DNA of 24,159 nt from Leptospiraceae bacterium (lineage in GTDB: Bacteria > Spirochaetota > Leptospiria > Leptospirales > Leptospiraceae). The notes below the pieces were generated by a model that made no database searches, was not told the DNA's origin, and was given only the letters and a program-made list of their open reading frames with translations. Made by a program: the position numbers and the translations under genes. The stretch lies in contig JAIXRB010000194.1 of NCBI GenBank assembly GCA_027485405.1, positions 1 through 24,159 on the forward strand. Direction: 5' to 3'. Shown here piece by piece: positions 6,478 through 14,505 of the stretch (position 1 is the first letter of the stretch; every line of letters begins with the position of its first letter).

Positions 6478-8472
6478 GTGCCTTCCTCAGACAAAAACAG
6501 CGATATTAAAGTCATTTTGACTGATGATGCTTATCTCGTAGGAAGGATTTCTGACTACGCAAAAAAGCTCAGAGCTGAATTCAAAATGATCTCAGAACTT
6601 CCAGACTTGGTGGCGAGATCACAAGATAACATAGTAAAGGTTGTTTTTTACCTATCGGCTGAATCTCTAGAAAAAAAACATTTAGAGATTCGAGACATTC
6701 TCAAGTTCAATCCATCGATCATGTGTGTTTTTGTTTTGCGTGCTAGTGTCCATTACACAGGATATTCGGCTCTTTCGATCGAAGAAGATTTAATCTATAC
6801 GAATGTTCCCGAAGACGCGCCTGCCTTCTTTTTGGCAAAGGCGTTCTCAAATGCCTTTGTCAGCTTGCAAATGGTAGTTGAAAAGTTTGAATTGCAAAAA
6901 AGAATCAATGTTTCTACTAATGAGATTTCAAAACTAACAAAAATTGGGATTAGCTTAGCAAACGAAAAAGACTTTACTAAACTACTTCGAGACATATTAA
7001 ATTCAGCCCGGGAGATCTCCAATTCGGATTCTGGTTCATTGTATCTGGTAGAAAAAGATGAGAAGGGAAACCCTAGAAACCTTAGGTTCAAAATTTCAGC
7101 ACTTGACCTAACTTCTGACGAATTCATTTTGCCCATCAATAAAAAAAGTATTGCAGGCTACGTAGCCGCTACCGGAAAAGGACTGAACATTCCAAATGTT
7201 TATGAGTTAACCGGGAAAGAGGAATACCATTTCAATAGCGAGATAGACAAACGAATCCACTATTATTCAAAGTCTATGTTAGTTGTTCCCATGAAGGATC
7301 ACAACGATGAGGTTGTGGGAGTTATCCAACTCATCAACAGAAAAAAGAATTTCAGAACAAAGCTTTCATTTGAAGAACTCCAGGGCGACCAAGTATTCGC
7401 TTACGATAAGTATACGGAAGAGCTGACGATGGCGGTTGCTGGTCAAGCCGCCGTTGCAATACAAAACAATAATTTACTCCACGAAATCGAGACTCTTTTT
7501 GAAGGCTTCGTAACAGCATCGGTTTCGGCGATTGAAGCACGAGATCCTACTACTTCTGGACATTCCTTTCGGGTAGCACAGTATACTGTTGGTTTGGCTG
7601 AAGCAGTCAATCAAATTGAAACAGGAGATTTTAAAAAGCTATTCTTTTCTCCAGTGCAGATCAAAGAAATTCGTTATGCCTCTCTGTTGCATGACTTTGG
7701 TAAGGTTGGTGTTCGAGAAAAGGTTCTAGTAAAGGCGAAGAAGCTCGAAGACTACGAAATTGATTTGATCAAGTGGAGATTCCACTATGTTTCTAAAGAC
7801 ATTGAAGGCAAATTAGCGCAGAAAAAAATCGATTACCTTTTAAAAAACGGCAAATCAGGGTATTCTGAATTTGAGCAATCTATCGAACTAGAACACCAAA
7901 TCGAAAAGAAGAAATTAGAAGACATGGTAAAGGTCATTGTTCAGTCTAACGAGCCTTCCATATTAGAAGAAGGGAATTCTCATTCTTTAGAGGAAATTTC
8001 AAAAATCAATTACCAGACCATAGAAGGGGAAAGCATTTGCTTATTGCATCCTCGCGAATTCGGTTATCTTTCTATTCGAAAGGGATCGCTAGATTTTGAG
8101 GAACGAAGAGAGATCGAATCTCATGTGGAGCATACATTTCAATTCTTAAGCAAAATCCCTTGGACTCGCGATTTGAAAATGGTACCAGCAATCGCACATG
8201 CTCACCATGAGAAGTTAGACGGGGGTGGCTATCCGCGAGGTTTGGCAAGTATGGAAATCCCAGTTCAATCCAAAATGATGGCGATCGCAGACATCTTTGA
8301 TGCTTTGACCGACAAGGATAGGCCTTATAAAAAAGCAGTACCTTTGGACAGAGCTCTAGATATATTAAAAATGGAAGTAAGAGACAAACATTTAGATGGT
8401 GATCTACTAGATGTCTTTATTGAGCACAAAGTTTTTGATAGAGTTTTGCACAAAAATCTTTCCAGTCCTTAA
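6478..8472 (+). CDS. GAF/HD-GYP cyclic-di-GMP phosphodiesterase with an N-terminal pseudo-receiver
   Basis: HD-GYP proteins hydrolyse c-di-GMP to pGpG and GMP at a di- or tri-iron site. Residues ~9-130 have a receiver-like alternation (start IKVILTDDAYLV) but no phosphoacceptor Asp at the expected third strand (VVFYLSAES), so this is probably a pseudo-receiver. Residues ~150-335 are a GAF domain with typical SGSLYLVEKD, SIAGYVAATG and VVGVIQLINR segments. The HD-GYP domain spans ~345-655. It has the HDFGK motif (H405, D406, K409), HHEKLDGGGYP (H576 to P586) and the downstream DIFDALTDKDRPYK, so the catalytic set is complete. HD to HHE spans ~170 residues against ~60 in canonical members, because of an insertion at ~431-543. 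The start is GTG, with a weak AAGAGA upstream. The gaps are 15 nt to the preceding gene and 21 nt to the next, consistent with one operon of c-di-GMP-degrading enzymes. Confidence 0.92.
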   Translation: MPSSDKNSDIKVILTDDAYLVGRISDYAKKLRAEFKMISELPDLVARSQDNIVKVVFYLSAESLEKKHLEIRDILKFNPSIMCVFVLRASVHYTGYSALSIEEDLIYTNVPEDAPAFFLAKAFSNAFVSLQMVVEKFELQKRINVSTNEISKLTKIGISLANEKDFTKLLRDILNSAREISNSDSGSLYLVEKDEKGNPRNLRFKISALDLTSDEFILPINKKSIAGYVAATGKGLNIPNVYELTGKEEYHFNSEIDKRIHYYSKSMLVVPMKDHNDEVVGVIQLINRKKNFRTKLSFEELQGDQVFAYDKYTEELTMAVAGQAAVAIQNNNLLHEIETLFEGFVTASVSAIEARDPTTSGHSFRVAQYTVGLAEAVNQIETGDFKKLFFSPVQIKEIRYASLLHDFGKVGVREKVLVKAKKLEDYEIDLIKWRFHYVSKDIEGKLAQKKIDYLLKNGKSGYSEFEQSIELEHQIEKKKLEDMVKVIVQSNEPSILEEGNSHSLEEISKINYQTIEGESICLLHPREFGYLSIRKGSLDFEERREIESHVEHTFQFLSKIPWTRDLKMVPAIAHAHHEKLDGGGYPRGLASMEIPVQSKMMAIADIFDALTDKDRPYKKAVPLDRALDILKMEVRDKHLDGDLLDVFIEHKVFDRVLHKNLSSP

Positions 8473-8493
8473 ATAGAACTTTCAGGTGGATTT

Positions 8494-10200
8494 TTGTTTT
8501 TCTTAGTGAATTGGTTTAAACGAAGAGGTCGTTTGCTTCAAAAACGAATTTACTTTGATGCAAGCCCAGATCCTATTTTAGTTCTTGATTCACAGGGCCT
8601 ACTACTAGATATCAATCACTGCGGTGTGAATCTATTTGGCGATGTTCTGAAAAAACCAACATCTGGTCACATTAAATCAATTTTAGTCGAGAACGACTTA
8701 CCTTCTGGAGACTTAGATCTTTTTCCACTAAAGGGAGAAGATTTTGAGACTGAATTAAAATTTCGCAAACAAAATGGAGACACATTCCCTGCTTTAGTGA
8801 GAGGGAAGGCTATGTTTGACTCCTCCTCAAAGGTTTGGCTTCTGACTCTTCAAGACTTAACAGAGCAGAGATTCTCAGAAGCTTTGATTAAATACCAAGC
8901 GACACACGATAGTATAACGGGATTGGCAAATAGATCCCACTTTCTATACCAACTTCAATTCGAGCTTGATGAAGCAAGAAGCTTTTTCATAGGTATCATT
9001 TTCTTTCGAAATCTTAAAAATTTCATTTCAAGCTTTAACTTTGATTTTGGCGAACATCTAATCTCAGAAATGACAATCCGGATCGATCAGATTTTGCCGG
9101 AAGGTAGTTTGATGTGCAGGTCAGGCAATGATGAGTTATTGTTTTTCATTTCTGGCATGAATGAAGAACAAGGAAAGGAAATACTGCAAACGCTAGAAGT
9201 GAGCTTTGATTCACCTTTGAACATCTCTGAACTAAAGATTGCTATGGATGTCTGTTTGGTAGGAATGCAGAGCCGGGTTCAGCTTTCTTCTTATGATCAT
9301 TTAAAAGCACTAACGAATATTCTGCGAATAGTTAAAGAATCTAAAACCCAAAAGACACTTCTGTTTACTGATGCCGTTCAAATCGAGGAGAGCCAAGAAG
9401 ATGAGATTTCCAAAAAGCTTCCCTATGCTCTTAAGAATAGTGAGTTTTTAGTTTTTCTTCAACCAATTGTAAACGCCAAAACAGGAGAGATCATCAATGC
9501 AGAAGCCTTGATTCGCTGGAAACATCCCGAAAAAGGACTGATTGCCCCGGACAACTTTATCCCTTTGGCTGAGCGAACTGGTTTTGTAAATCCAATGGGC
9601 GCTTATGTCCTAGAAGTATGTTGTTCTTATTTGAGATCTTGGAAGAAAAATTTTCCGAATCTAAGTATAGCAGTTAACATTTCTCCAACGCAAATTCCTT
9701 TTTCTCTATCTGTTTCTTATTTAAGCGGAGTACTTGCAAAGTATCATTTAAAAGGGAGTGATATAGAACTTGAAATCACAGAAAGAAGTTTGGTCAATGA
9801 ATCTCCTCTTTTGATCGAATGGTTTGAAGGCTTAGCAAAACTTAATGTTGGTGTTTCTTTAGATGATTTTGGAACAGGCTATTCTTCCTTAGGCTACTTA
9901 AATCGCTTTCCCGTCAAAAAGGTCAAAATTGATAAAGCATTTATCCAAGGAATTGAGACTGATTCCAGCAATCGCGTGTTAGTACAGGCAATTCTGAAAA
10001 TGGCAAAGAGTTTAGGAATGCTAGTAACAGCTGAGGGCGTTGAAACACAGTTGGAATTTGAAACTGTCCAAGACCTGGGAGTCGACCTAATCCAAGGTTA
10101 CTATTTCGGAAGGCCTGTTTTTATAGAGGATTTCTTCGCTACCTATCTTAAAGACCCAATAGCAGGCAATCTCGCAAAACCAGGAACCAAAATGCTATGA
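8494..10200 (+). CDS. PAS-GGDEF(degenerate)-EAL protein, probable c-di-GMP phosphodiesterase (first of a tandem pair)
   Basis: EAL domains cleave c-di-GMP to pGpG. Order: a short basic N-terminus, PAS at ~20-125, GGDEF-type domain at ~135-295, EAL at ~305-550. EAL residues known to bind metal or substrate are all present: EAL at 337-339 (EALIRW), Asn395, Glu427, Asp457-Asp458 in LDDFGTGYSSL, Lys478, Glu514 in AEGVE and Gln534 in LIQGYYF. The GGDEF domain keeps ITGLANR, but the metal-binding Asp is Asn173 (FFRNLKNF) and the signature reads GNDEL at 211-215, so cyclase activity is unlikely; it may bind GTP as a regulatory site. The TTG start has AGGTGG 4 nt upstream; an in-frame GTG at 8506 is an alternative but lies 16 nt from that site. 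The stop overlaps the next gene's ATG by 4 bases (ATGA). No transmembrane segment is evident, so it is probably cytoplasmic. Confidence 0.93.
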   Translation: MFFLVNWFKRRGRLLQKRIYFDASPDPILVLDSQGLLLDINHCGVNLFGDVLKKPTSGHIKSILVENDLPSGDLDLFPLKGEDFETELKFRKQNGDTFPALVRGKAMFDSSSKVWLLTLQDLTEQRFSEALIKYQATHDSITGLANRSHFLYQLQFELDEARSFFIGIIFFRNLKNFISSFNFDFGEHLISEMTIRIDQILPEGSLMCRSGNDELLFFISGMNEEQGKEILQTLEVSFDSPLNISELKIAMDVCLVGMQSRVQLSSYDHLKALTNILRIVKESKTQKTLLFTDAVQIEESQEDEISKKLPYALKNSEFLVFLQPIVNAKTGEIINAEALIRWKHPEKGLIAPDNFIPLAERTGFVNPMGAYVLEVCCSYLRSWKKNFPNLSIAVNISPTQIPFSLSVSYLSGVLAKYHLKGSDIELEITERSLVNESPLLIEWFEGLAKLNVGVSLDDFGTGYSSLGYLNRFPVKKVKIDKAFIQGIETDSSNRVLVQAILKMAKSLGMLVTAEGVETQLEFETVQDLGVDLIQGYYFGRPVFIEDFFATYLKDPIAGNLAKPGTKML

Positions 10201-11819
10201 ACATTTTTTCAAAGTACTTTGATTCTCATCCCGAAGGTATGCTTCTTGTAACTTTAGATGGTCGCATTCTAGAGACGAACCCATTTGGTAAAGAGCTTCT
10301 GGGAATTGATACTTTGGAGAAATCAAATCTGAATTGGAATGATTTTTTAAGTAAGGGATCAGAACAGGAAGCTCAATTTTTTGAGTCTCACAAACACCAG
10401 TTGGAAAATCGATTTGAAATCGAACTTAAAAAACTGAATGGAAATCCATTCTGGGCAGAAGTAGCCATTAGTCAGCCCATTCAACTTCCCAAAGAAAATT
10501 TCATTCTTTTTGTCCGTGATATCACTGAAAACAAGTTCCAAGAGGAAATGCTCCACTTTCAAGCCTGGCACGATTCTCTAACTGGCTTATTGAATCGAAA
10601 GAGAATGACCGAAATTTTAGGGGGAAAAATCAAACAGGGAGTTTCGGGTTATCTTTGTTATTGGGATCTAAAAAACTTTGAGAGACTCAATCGCGACTAT
10701 TCGCATAATGTGGGTGATAAAGTGATTATCAGTACGTCTCTAAAGTTGCATTCTTTATTACCTAGCAATTCTATTTTGTCCCGATTTGGCTCTGACCAAT
10801 TTTTAGTATTTTTAGAAGGATCTACTGCCGAACAATGTATGGAGTATATTTCTAATACCCAACTTTTATTCGACATCCCCTTTGTTATTGGAGATTTGAT
10901 CATTCATTTAGGTGTAGCAACTGGGATAGCAAAAGTGGTGCCTGGAAACCATCTTTCGGACATTCTTTTCCAGGCTGAATCAGCTTTAAAAGAAGCTAAG
11001 AAATCCGAGAGCAGTCATTTTTATTTTTTCGAAGAGAGTCTTTTGAAAAAGATTGAATTGGAGTCTCGAATTTTTTCTCGTCTACCGGAAGCTTTAGCCA
11101 AAGGCGAGTTTACTCATTTTTTTCAGCCAATCTATTCTAAAGATAGCAGAACTTTAGTGGGAGCTGAAGCACTAGTGCGTTGGAGAGAACCTAGCCAGGG
11201 CTACATTCCACCCGATCAGTTTATACCCTTTACAGAAAAGACTGGCTTTATTCTCTCTCTTGGATCTTACCTATTTGAAAAGGCTTGTAAAACATTGGGT
11301 CACTGGCGAAGCCTAGGCTTTCAAGGAAAGATGTCAATCAATCTTTCCCCATTTCAAATTCCTTTTGCAATGACAGCAGAATATCTGTTAGATATTTTAA
11401 ATCAAAACAAATTGACTGGGGCAGACATTGAACTAGAACTCACTGAACGATTCCTAATCCAAGAAGGAAAAGCTTTGACCGATTGGTTCCAATCGATTTC
11501 TGCTTTAGGAATTAGTTTGAGTTTAGACGATTTTGGCACAGGGTATTCTTCCTTATCTTATTTGAAATCATTTCCAGTTCAAAAAGTTAAGATGGACAAA
11601 TCTTTTATCCAAAACATCGATTCAGATCCAGGTAAACAGGCATTAGTATCTGCAATTTTAGGACTAGCGGAAGCGTTTGGGATGCAAACAACAGCGGAAG
11701 GAGTAGAACACGAAAGGGAGTTGCTTTACCTTTCTCATTTACCCATCGACTTTTTGCAGGGGTATTACTTTAGCCGACCTATGCCAGAGGAGGATTTTCC
11801 TTCCTTATTCTCAAAATGA
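10197..11819 (+). CDS. PAS-GGDEF(degenerate)-EAL protein, probable c-di-GMP phosphodiesterase (second of a tandem pair)
   Basis: This has the same domain order as the gene it overlaps: PAS at ~5-115, GGDEF-type at ~120-280, EAL at ~295-535, with no transmembrane segment. EAL motifs are complete: EAL 324-326 (EALVRW), Asn382, Glu414, Asp444-Asp445, Lys465, Glu501 in AEGVE and Gln521 in FLQGYYF. In the GGDEF domain the metal Asp is kept (Asp157 in YWDLKNF), but the signature is GSDQF at 198-202, with Gln at the catalytic Glu position. It is thus expected to be a phosphodiesterase and not a cyclase. Similarity to the preceding protein is clear through the whole length (for example IPPDQFIP against IAPDNFIP, LDDFGTGYSSLSYL against LDDFGTGYSSLGYL), so the pair arose by tandem duplication and has since diverged. 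Start ATG lies inside ATGA shared with the upstream stop, a sign of coupled translation. Confidence 0.93.
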   Translation: MNIFSKYFDSHPEGMLLVTLDGRILETNPFGKELLGIDTLEKSNLNWNDFLSKGSEQEAQFFESHKHQLENRFEIELKKLNGNPFWAEVAISQPIQLPKENFILFVRDITENKFQEEMLHFQAWHDSLTGLLNRKRMTEILGGKIKQGVSGYLCYWDLKNFERLNRDYSHNVGDKVIISTSLKLHSLLPSNSILSRFGSDQFLVFLEGSTAEQCMEYISNTQLLFDIPFVIGDLIIHLGVATGIAKVVPGNHLSDILFQAESALKEAKKSESSHFYFFEESLLKKIELESRIFSRLPEALAKGEFTHFFQPIYSKDSRTLVGAEALVRWREPSQGYIPPDQFIPFTEKTGFILSLGSYLFEKACKTLGHWRSLGFQGKMSINLSPFQIPFAMTAEYLLDILNQNKLTGADIELELTERFLIQEGKALTDWFQSISALGISLSLDDFGTGYSSLSYLKSFPVQKVKMDKSFIQNIDSDPGKQALVSAILGLAEAFGMQTTAEGVEHERELLYLSHLPIDFLQGYYFSRPMPEEDFPSLFSK

Positions 11820-11885
11820 AACAGAGTTGTCAGGAAGCCTGGTTTGAAATTTCCTTTCCTGAAGACCAACTTCGGAAGACAAACT

Positions 11886-12722
11886 ATGCAAAACGCACTT
11901 CAAGGCCAAACCGTTCTCATCGCAGGAATCACAGACAAGGCATCGCTCGCCCTCGCCATCGCAAAAGAAGCTAAAAACCAAGGTGCCACCCTAGTTTGCA
12001 CAGGACTTGGTCGCACTCCTCACCACTCCAATCTATCTGAAAAAGGAGCCGCTTACTTAGACAGAACCTTTGCAGACTTTCAAGCGACCATCAAAGAAGA
12101 GCTAGGTGCTGATGTCAAGACTTTTCCTTTAGATGTTACTTTAGATGGAAGCATAGAAGACTTTACTGATTTCTGTAAAAAAGAGCACATAACCCTGGGA
12201 GGATTTGTCCATTCAATTGCCATGGATAAAACCATTCGGGGCGGGGTTGTCAAACCCATGCTGGACGTAACCAGAGAAGAATTCATGGATGCTTTGAATG
12301 TTTCGGCATATTCTCTCGTAGCAATGACAAGATCACTTTTGCAAAAAGGAGTTTTGTCTAACAAAGCTTCTGTGTTGGCTCTGTCTTACCTAGGTGCTGA
12401 AAAAATTGTAGTTCACCCTTACAAAAACATTGGGGTAGCAAAAGCGGCATTGGAACGAATCATTTTTGAACTTGCCTTTGAATTAGGCAAATCCCATGAG
12501 ATCCAAGTCAATGCAGTTCGATTCTCGCCGTATACGGCATCTAAGGCTGGCGGGGCTATTGAAGGTCTTGTAAAGGCGGTTGAGGATTGCAACCAATTGG
12601 CTCCTCTTGGAAACGCGAGACCAGAGGACTTAGCTTTTGAATGCGTTTATCTCCTCCGAAAGGGAAATCGAATTACGGGTGAGATTCGACACGTGGATGG
12701 CGGATACCATATCAGAGGGTAG
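11886..12722 (+). CDS. fabI: FabI, enoyl-[acyl-carrier-protein] reductase (NADH)
   Basis: FabI reduces the enoyl-ACP double bond in the last step of each cycle of fatty acid elongation. It belongs to the SDR fold, and the family features are here: an N-terminal nucleotide-binding VLIAGITDKASLALAIA (the FabI style of glycine motif), GGFVHSIAMD, LSYLGAEK with Tyr168, Tyr179-x6-Lys186 and a C-terminal GEIRHVDGGY. From the chosen ATG it has 278 residues, slightly longer than E. coli FabI (262). I chose the ATG at 11886 because GGAAG lies 7 nt upstream (11874-11878) and the protein then begins as FabI proteins do. An in-frame TTG at 11844 with its own AGGAAG (11832-11837, 6 nt away) would add 14 residues and cannot be excluded. 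It follows the EAL genes by 66 nt and may be read through from them. Its last 11 bases overlap the end of murD on the other strand. Confidence 0.94.
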   Translation: MQNALQGQTVLIAGITDKASLALAIAKEAKNQGATLVCTGLGRTPHHSNLSEKGAAYLDRTFADFQATIKEELGADVKTFPLDVTLDGSIEDFTDFCKKEHITLGGFVHSIAMDKTIRGGVVKPMLDVTREEFMDALNVSAYSLVAMTRSLLQKGVLSNKASVLALSYLGAEKIVVHPYKNIGVAKAALERIIFELAFELGKSHEIQVNAVRFSPYTASKAGGAIEGLVKAVEDCNQLAPLGNARPEDLAFECVYLLRKGNRITGEIRHVDGGYHIRG

Positions 12723-14082
12723 AAACCAATTTTACGAAGTGGTCTCCTCTTTCTTGAAAATTCTTATACTGATCAAAGCTAGCGCAAGCCGGGGAAAGCA
12801 AAACTATCCCCGACTTTGGTTTTTCTAGGGCTATATCCAATTTAATTTGCTTTATAATTTCGGGCAGGCTTGCTCCCAAAAAAGCCTTTCCGAAACTTCT
12901 TTCCTTTTTAAACTCATCCGACCAAAGTTCTGAAGCCTTTCCATATATATAAACTTGTAACTGTTTCAATTCTTGCCACCTTTCAAAAAAAGGAGAAAGA
13001 CTTTCCTGCTTTGGTTCACCACCTAAAATCAGATAGATTTTATCTTTTTCGGAGTAACCCGATAAACCAGAAAGCATACTATGCAGATTAGTTGATTTTG
13101 AATCATTGATGAATTGAATTCCTGAAAAAGGGGAGTTGGAATCAAGCGACTTAGGAACAATGGAAAAGCGATGAGGGAGACCAGTAAATGTTTCCAATTG
13201 ACTTTGGATGCTTTTTGAAGAAACTCCAAATGCTTCGGCAAGACCGATTGCTACAGCAAGATTCTGCAAGTTATGAAGCCCAGGCAAAGGAAATTGATTT
13301 ACCTCATAAGAAAAATTTCTGGTTCGAATCAGTTGTTCCTTGGTTAAAATCTGAATGTCTGCATTCGAGTCTAACCCAAACACTTGGATTCCCCTATGTT
13401 TTCTAAAGTCAGGCGAAATCCATTTTAAAAAGTTAGGCTGAGTGATACAACGATGAGTTTCATTTTCTAGATTTTGGATTTTCCATTTTGCTAGTGCATA
13501 GTTTTCCATAGTTCTATGTCTTTCTAAATGATCTGTCGCAAGATTTGTGATAGCCGAATGAGTTAGATGGAGTTGTCTACTGTCTTCCAGTTGATAGGAG
13601 GATAGCTCCAATACTACCAAATCCCAAGGTTCCAGGCAAAAACTTGTAAAAGCCTCTCCCAGGTTACCTCCTACGCTTGAATTGGGAAATTCATTTTTTA
13701 CCAAATGGTGAGTGAGTGCCGTTGTTGTCGATTTGCCATCGGTGCCGGTGATTCCGAGAATTGGTCCAGTAAAGTGGAGCCTACCCAATTCGATTTCTGA
13801 AATTATCTTTTCCTTTGGGAATCTTTGAAGAATTCCGTGGTTCGGAGAAATTCCAGGGCTTTTGACAATCAAATCAACGGGCGGGAGGGAGAAACCTTCG
13901 TCGCTCAAGACTTCTGTCCAACCTGACCATGACGAGCTCTGGGTTCGGTCAGCCAGAAAGACTTCCTTCCCTTGGCTTTTTAGGAGCTTGCCAGCCGCTT
14001 CCCCTGATACCCCGCCTCCCAAAACTAAGGCTTTAGAAACACGTTCTAGGTCCTTCTTTGTCGAAAAAGCTTCGAAAAACAT
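12712..14082 (-). CDS. murD: MurD, UDP-N-acetylmuramoylalanine--D-glutamate ligase
   Basis: MurD adds D-glutamate to UDP-MurNAc-L-alanine in cytoplasmic peptidoglycan precursor synthesis. The 456 residues show all Mur-ligase landmarks. There is an N-terminal Rossmann fold with ALVLGGGVSG (18-27) and SPGIS. The ATP P-loop is GITGTDGKSTT (110-120), with Asp where many MurD proteins have Asn. Next come ELSSYQL (159-165), DHLERH (184-189) and Lys199 at the place of the carbamylated lysine of E. coli MurD. GLHNLQNLAVA, HRF (304-306) and NDSKSTN (326-332) follow. The ATG start has only a weak upstream purine signal. It is transcribed alone, divergent from the STAS gene (49 nt apart), and ends overlapping fabI by 11 bases. 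Confidence 0.97.
   Translation of the reverse strand: MFFEAFSTKKDLERVSKALVLGGGVSGEAAGKLLKSQGKEVFLADRTQSSSWSGWTEVLSDEGFSLPPVDLIVKSPGISPNHGILQRFPKEKIISEIELGRLHFTGPILGITGTDGKSTTTALTHHLVKNEFPNSSVGGNLGEAFTSFCLEPWDLVVLELSSYQLEDSRQLHLTHSAITNLATDHLERHRTMENYALAKWKIQNLENETHRCITQPNFLKWISPDFRKHRGIQVFGLDSNADIQILTKEQLIRTRNFSYEVNQFPLPGLHNLQNLAVAIGLAEAFGVSSKSIQSQLETFTGLPHRFSIVPKSLDSNSPFSGIQFINDSKSTNLHSMLSGLSGYSEKDKIYLILGGEPKQESLSPFFERWQELKQLQVYIYGKASELWSDEFKKERSFGKAFLGASLPEIIKQIKLDIALEKPKSGIVLLSPACASFDQYKNFQERGDHFVKLVSTL
12786..12825 (+). terminator. Possible terminator for fabI, lying inside the 3' end of murD
   Basis: AAG-C-CGGGGA (12786-12795) can pair with TCCCCG-A-CTT (12807-12816), with one C/A mismatch and an 11-nt loop. 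A TGG and then a run of T residues follow on the plus strand. It lies about 65 nt past the fabI stop and within murD coding sequence. It could be chance, since murD must encode protein here. Confidence 0.38.
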
Positions 14083-14131
14083 TGATTGACAGTAGCCGAA
14101 ATTACCTCAGTTTTGTAAAATCATAACAGGT
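14083..14131. promoter_or_regulatory. Divergent intergenic space between murD and the STAS gene
   Basis: These 49 nt must hold 5' signals for both genes if each has its own promoter. A plus-strand TTGACA (14086-14091) is a perfect -35 match, but nothing like TATAAT sits 16-18 nt downstream; TAAAAT at 14116-14121 is 24 nt away. On the minus strand only weak matches are seen. I therefore call the region and not a specific promoter. Confidence 0.35.
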
Positions 14132-14476
14132 TTGGTGTTTTTTGTGCTCAAAAGTGAAGTAGTGGATGGAAAGCTTATCGTGTATTTGGAAGGCCGACTT
14201 GACGTTTCTGTCGCCAATGAAGTGGAAGAAGGTCTAAGTGACCTGATTGACAATGGTGGGCATAGAAAAGTGCTTTTGAACATGAAAGATGTAGAGTATA
14301 TGTCATCTTCTGGTTTCAGAGCTTGCATTTCCACTCTTCGCAAACTCTCTGCAAAAGACGGAGCTTTGAAAATCTCTAATATCAAACCTGCCGTAAAGCG
14401 CATCTTTGATGTAATTGAACTCACTTCTCTTTTCGACATCTATGAGTCAGAAGAGGCGGCATTGAACGCATTCTAG
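14132..14476 (+). CDS. STAS-domain anti-sigma-factor antagonist (SpoIIAA/RsbV type)
   Basis: It is a single STAS domain of about 110 residues: beta strand (GKLIVYLEGRLDV), helix, RKVLLNMKDVEYMSSSGF, helix, ALKISNIKPAVKRIFDV, and a C-terminal helix ending in a typical IYESEEAAL. Such proteins bind an anti-sigma/switch kinase when unphosphorylated and are switched off by serine phosphorylation. The phosphosite region reads S58-S59-S60-G61; by alignment to SpoIIAA (DSSG), Ser59 would be the acceptor and the preceding Asp is Ser, a variation seen in other family members. No RsbW-like kinase or PP2C phosphatase is in the window. The start is uncertain: TTG 14132, GTG 14135 and GTG 14144 are all in frame, and the nearest purine stretch is AACAGG at 14125-14130, which fits 14135 best. 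trpC begins 29 nt after its stop. Confidence 0.92.
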   Translation: MVFFVLKSEVVDGKLIVYLEGRLDVSVANEVEEGLSDLIDNGGHRKVLLNMKDVEYMSSSGFRACISTLRKLSAKDGALKISNIKPAVKRIFDVIELTSLFDIYESEEAALNAF

Positions 14477-14505
14477 ACCTTCCTCCTGGAACAAGGGTCT
14501 TTGAT

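Noticed and set aside
8494..11819. Annotating the tandem GGDEF-EAL proteins as diguanylate cyclases
   Set aside because: The signatures are GNDEL and GSDQF, and one protein also lacks the metal Asp, whereas all EAL residues are intact. Phosphodiesterase is the supported call.
12712..14082. GTDGKST in the MurD P-loop as a disabling change
   Set aside because: The Lys and Ser/Thr residues that bind the phosphates are intact, and Asn/Asp variation at this site is seen in Mur ligases; every other MurD motif is present.
14086..14121. A sigma-70 promoter for the STAS gene from TTGACA and TAAAAT
   Set aside because: The spacer would be 24 nt, well outside the usual 16-18, so I kept only a low-confidence regulatory region.
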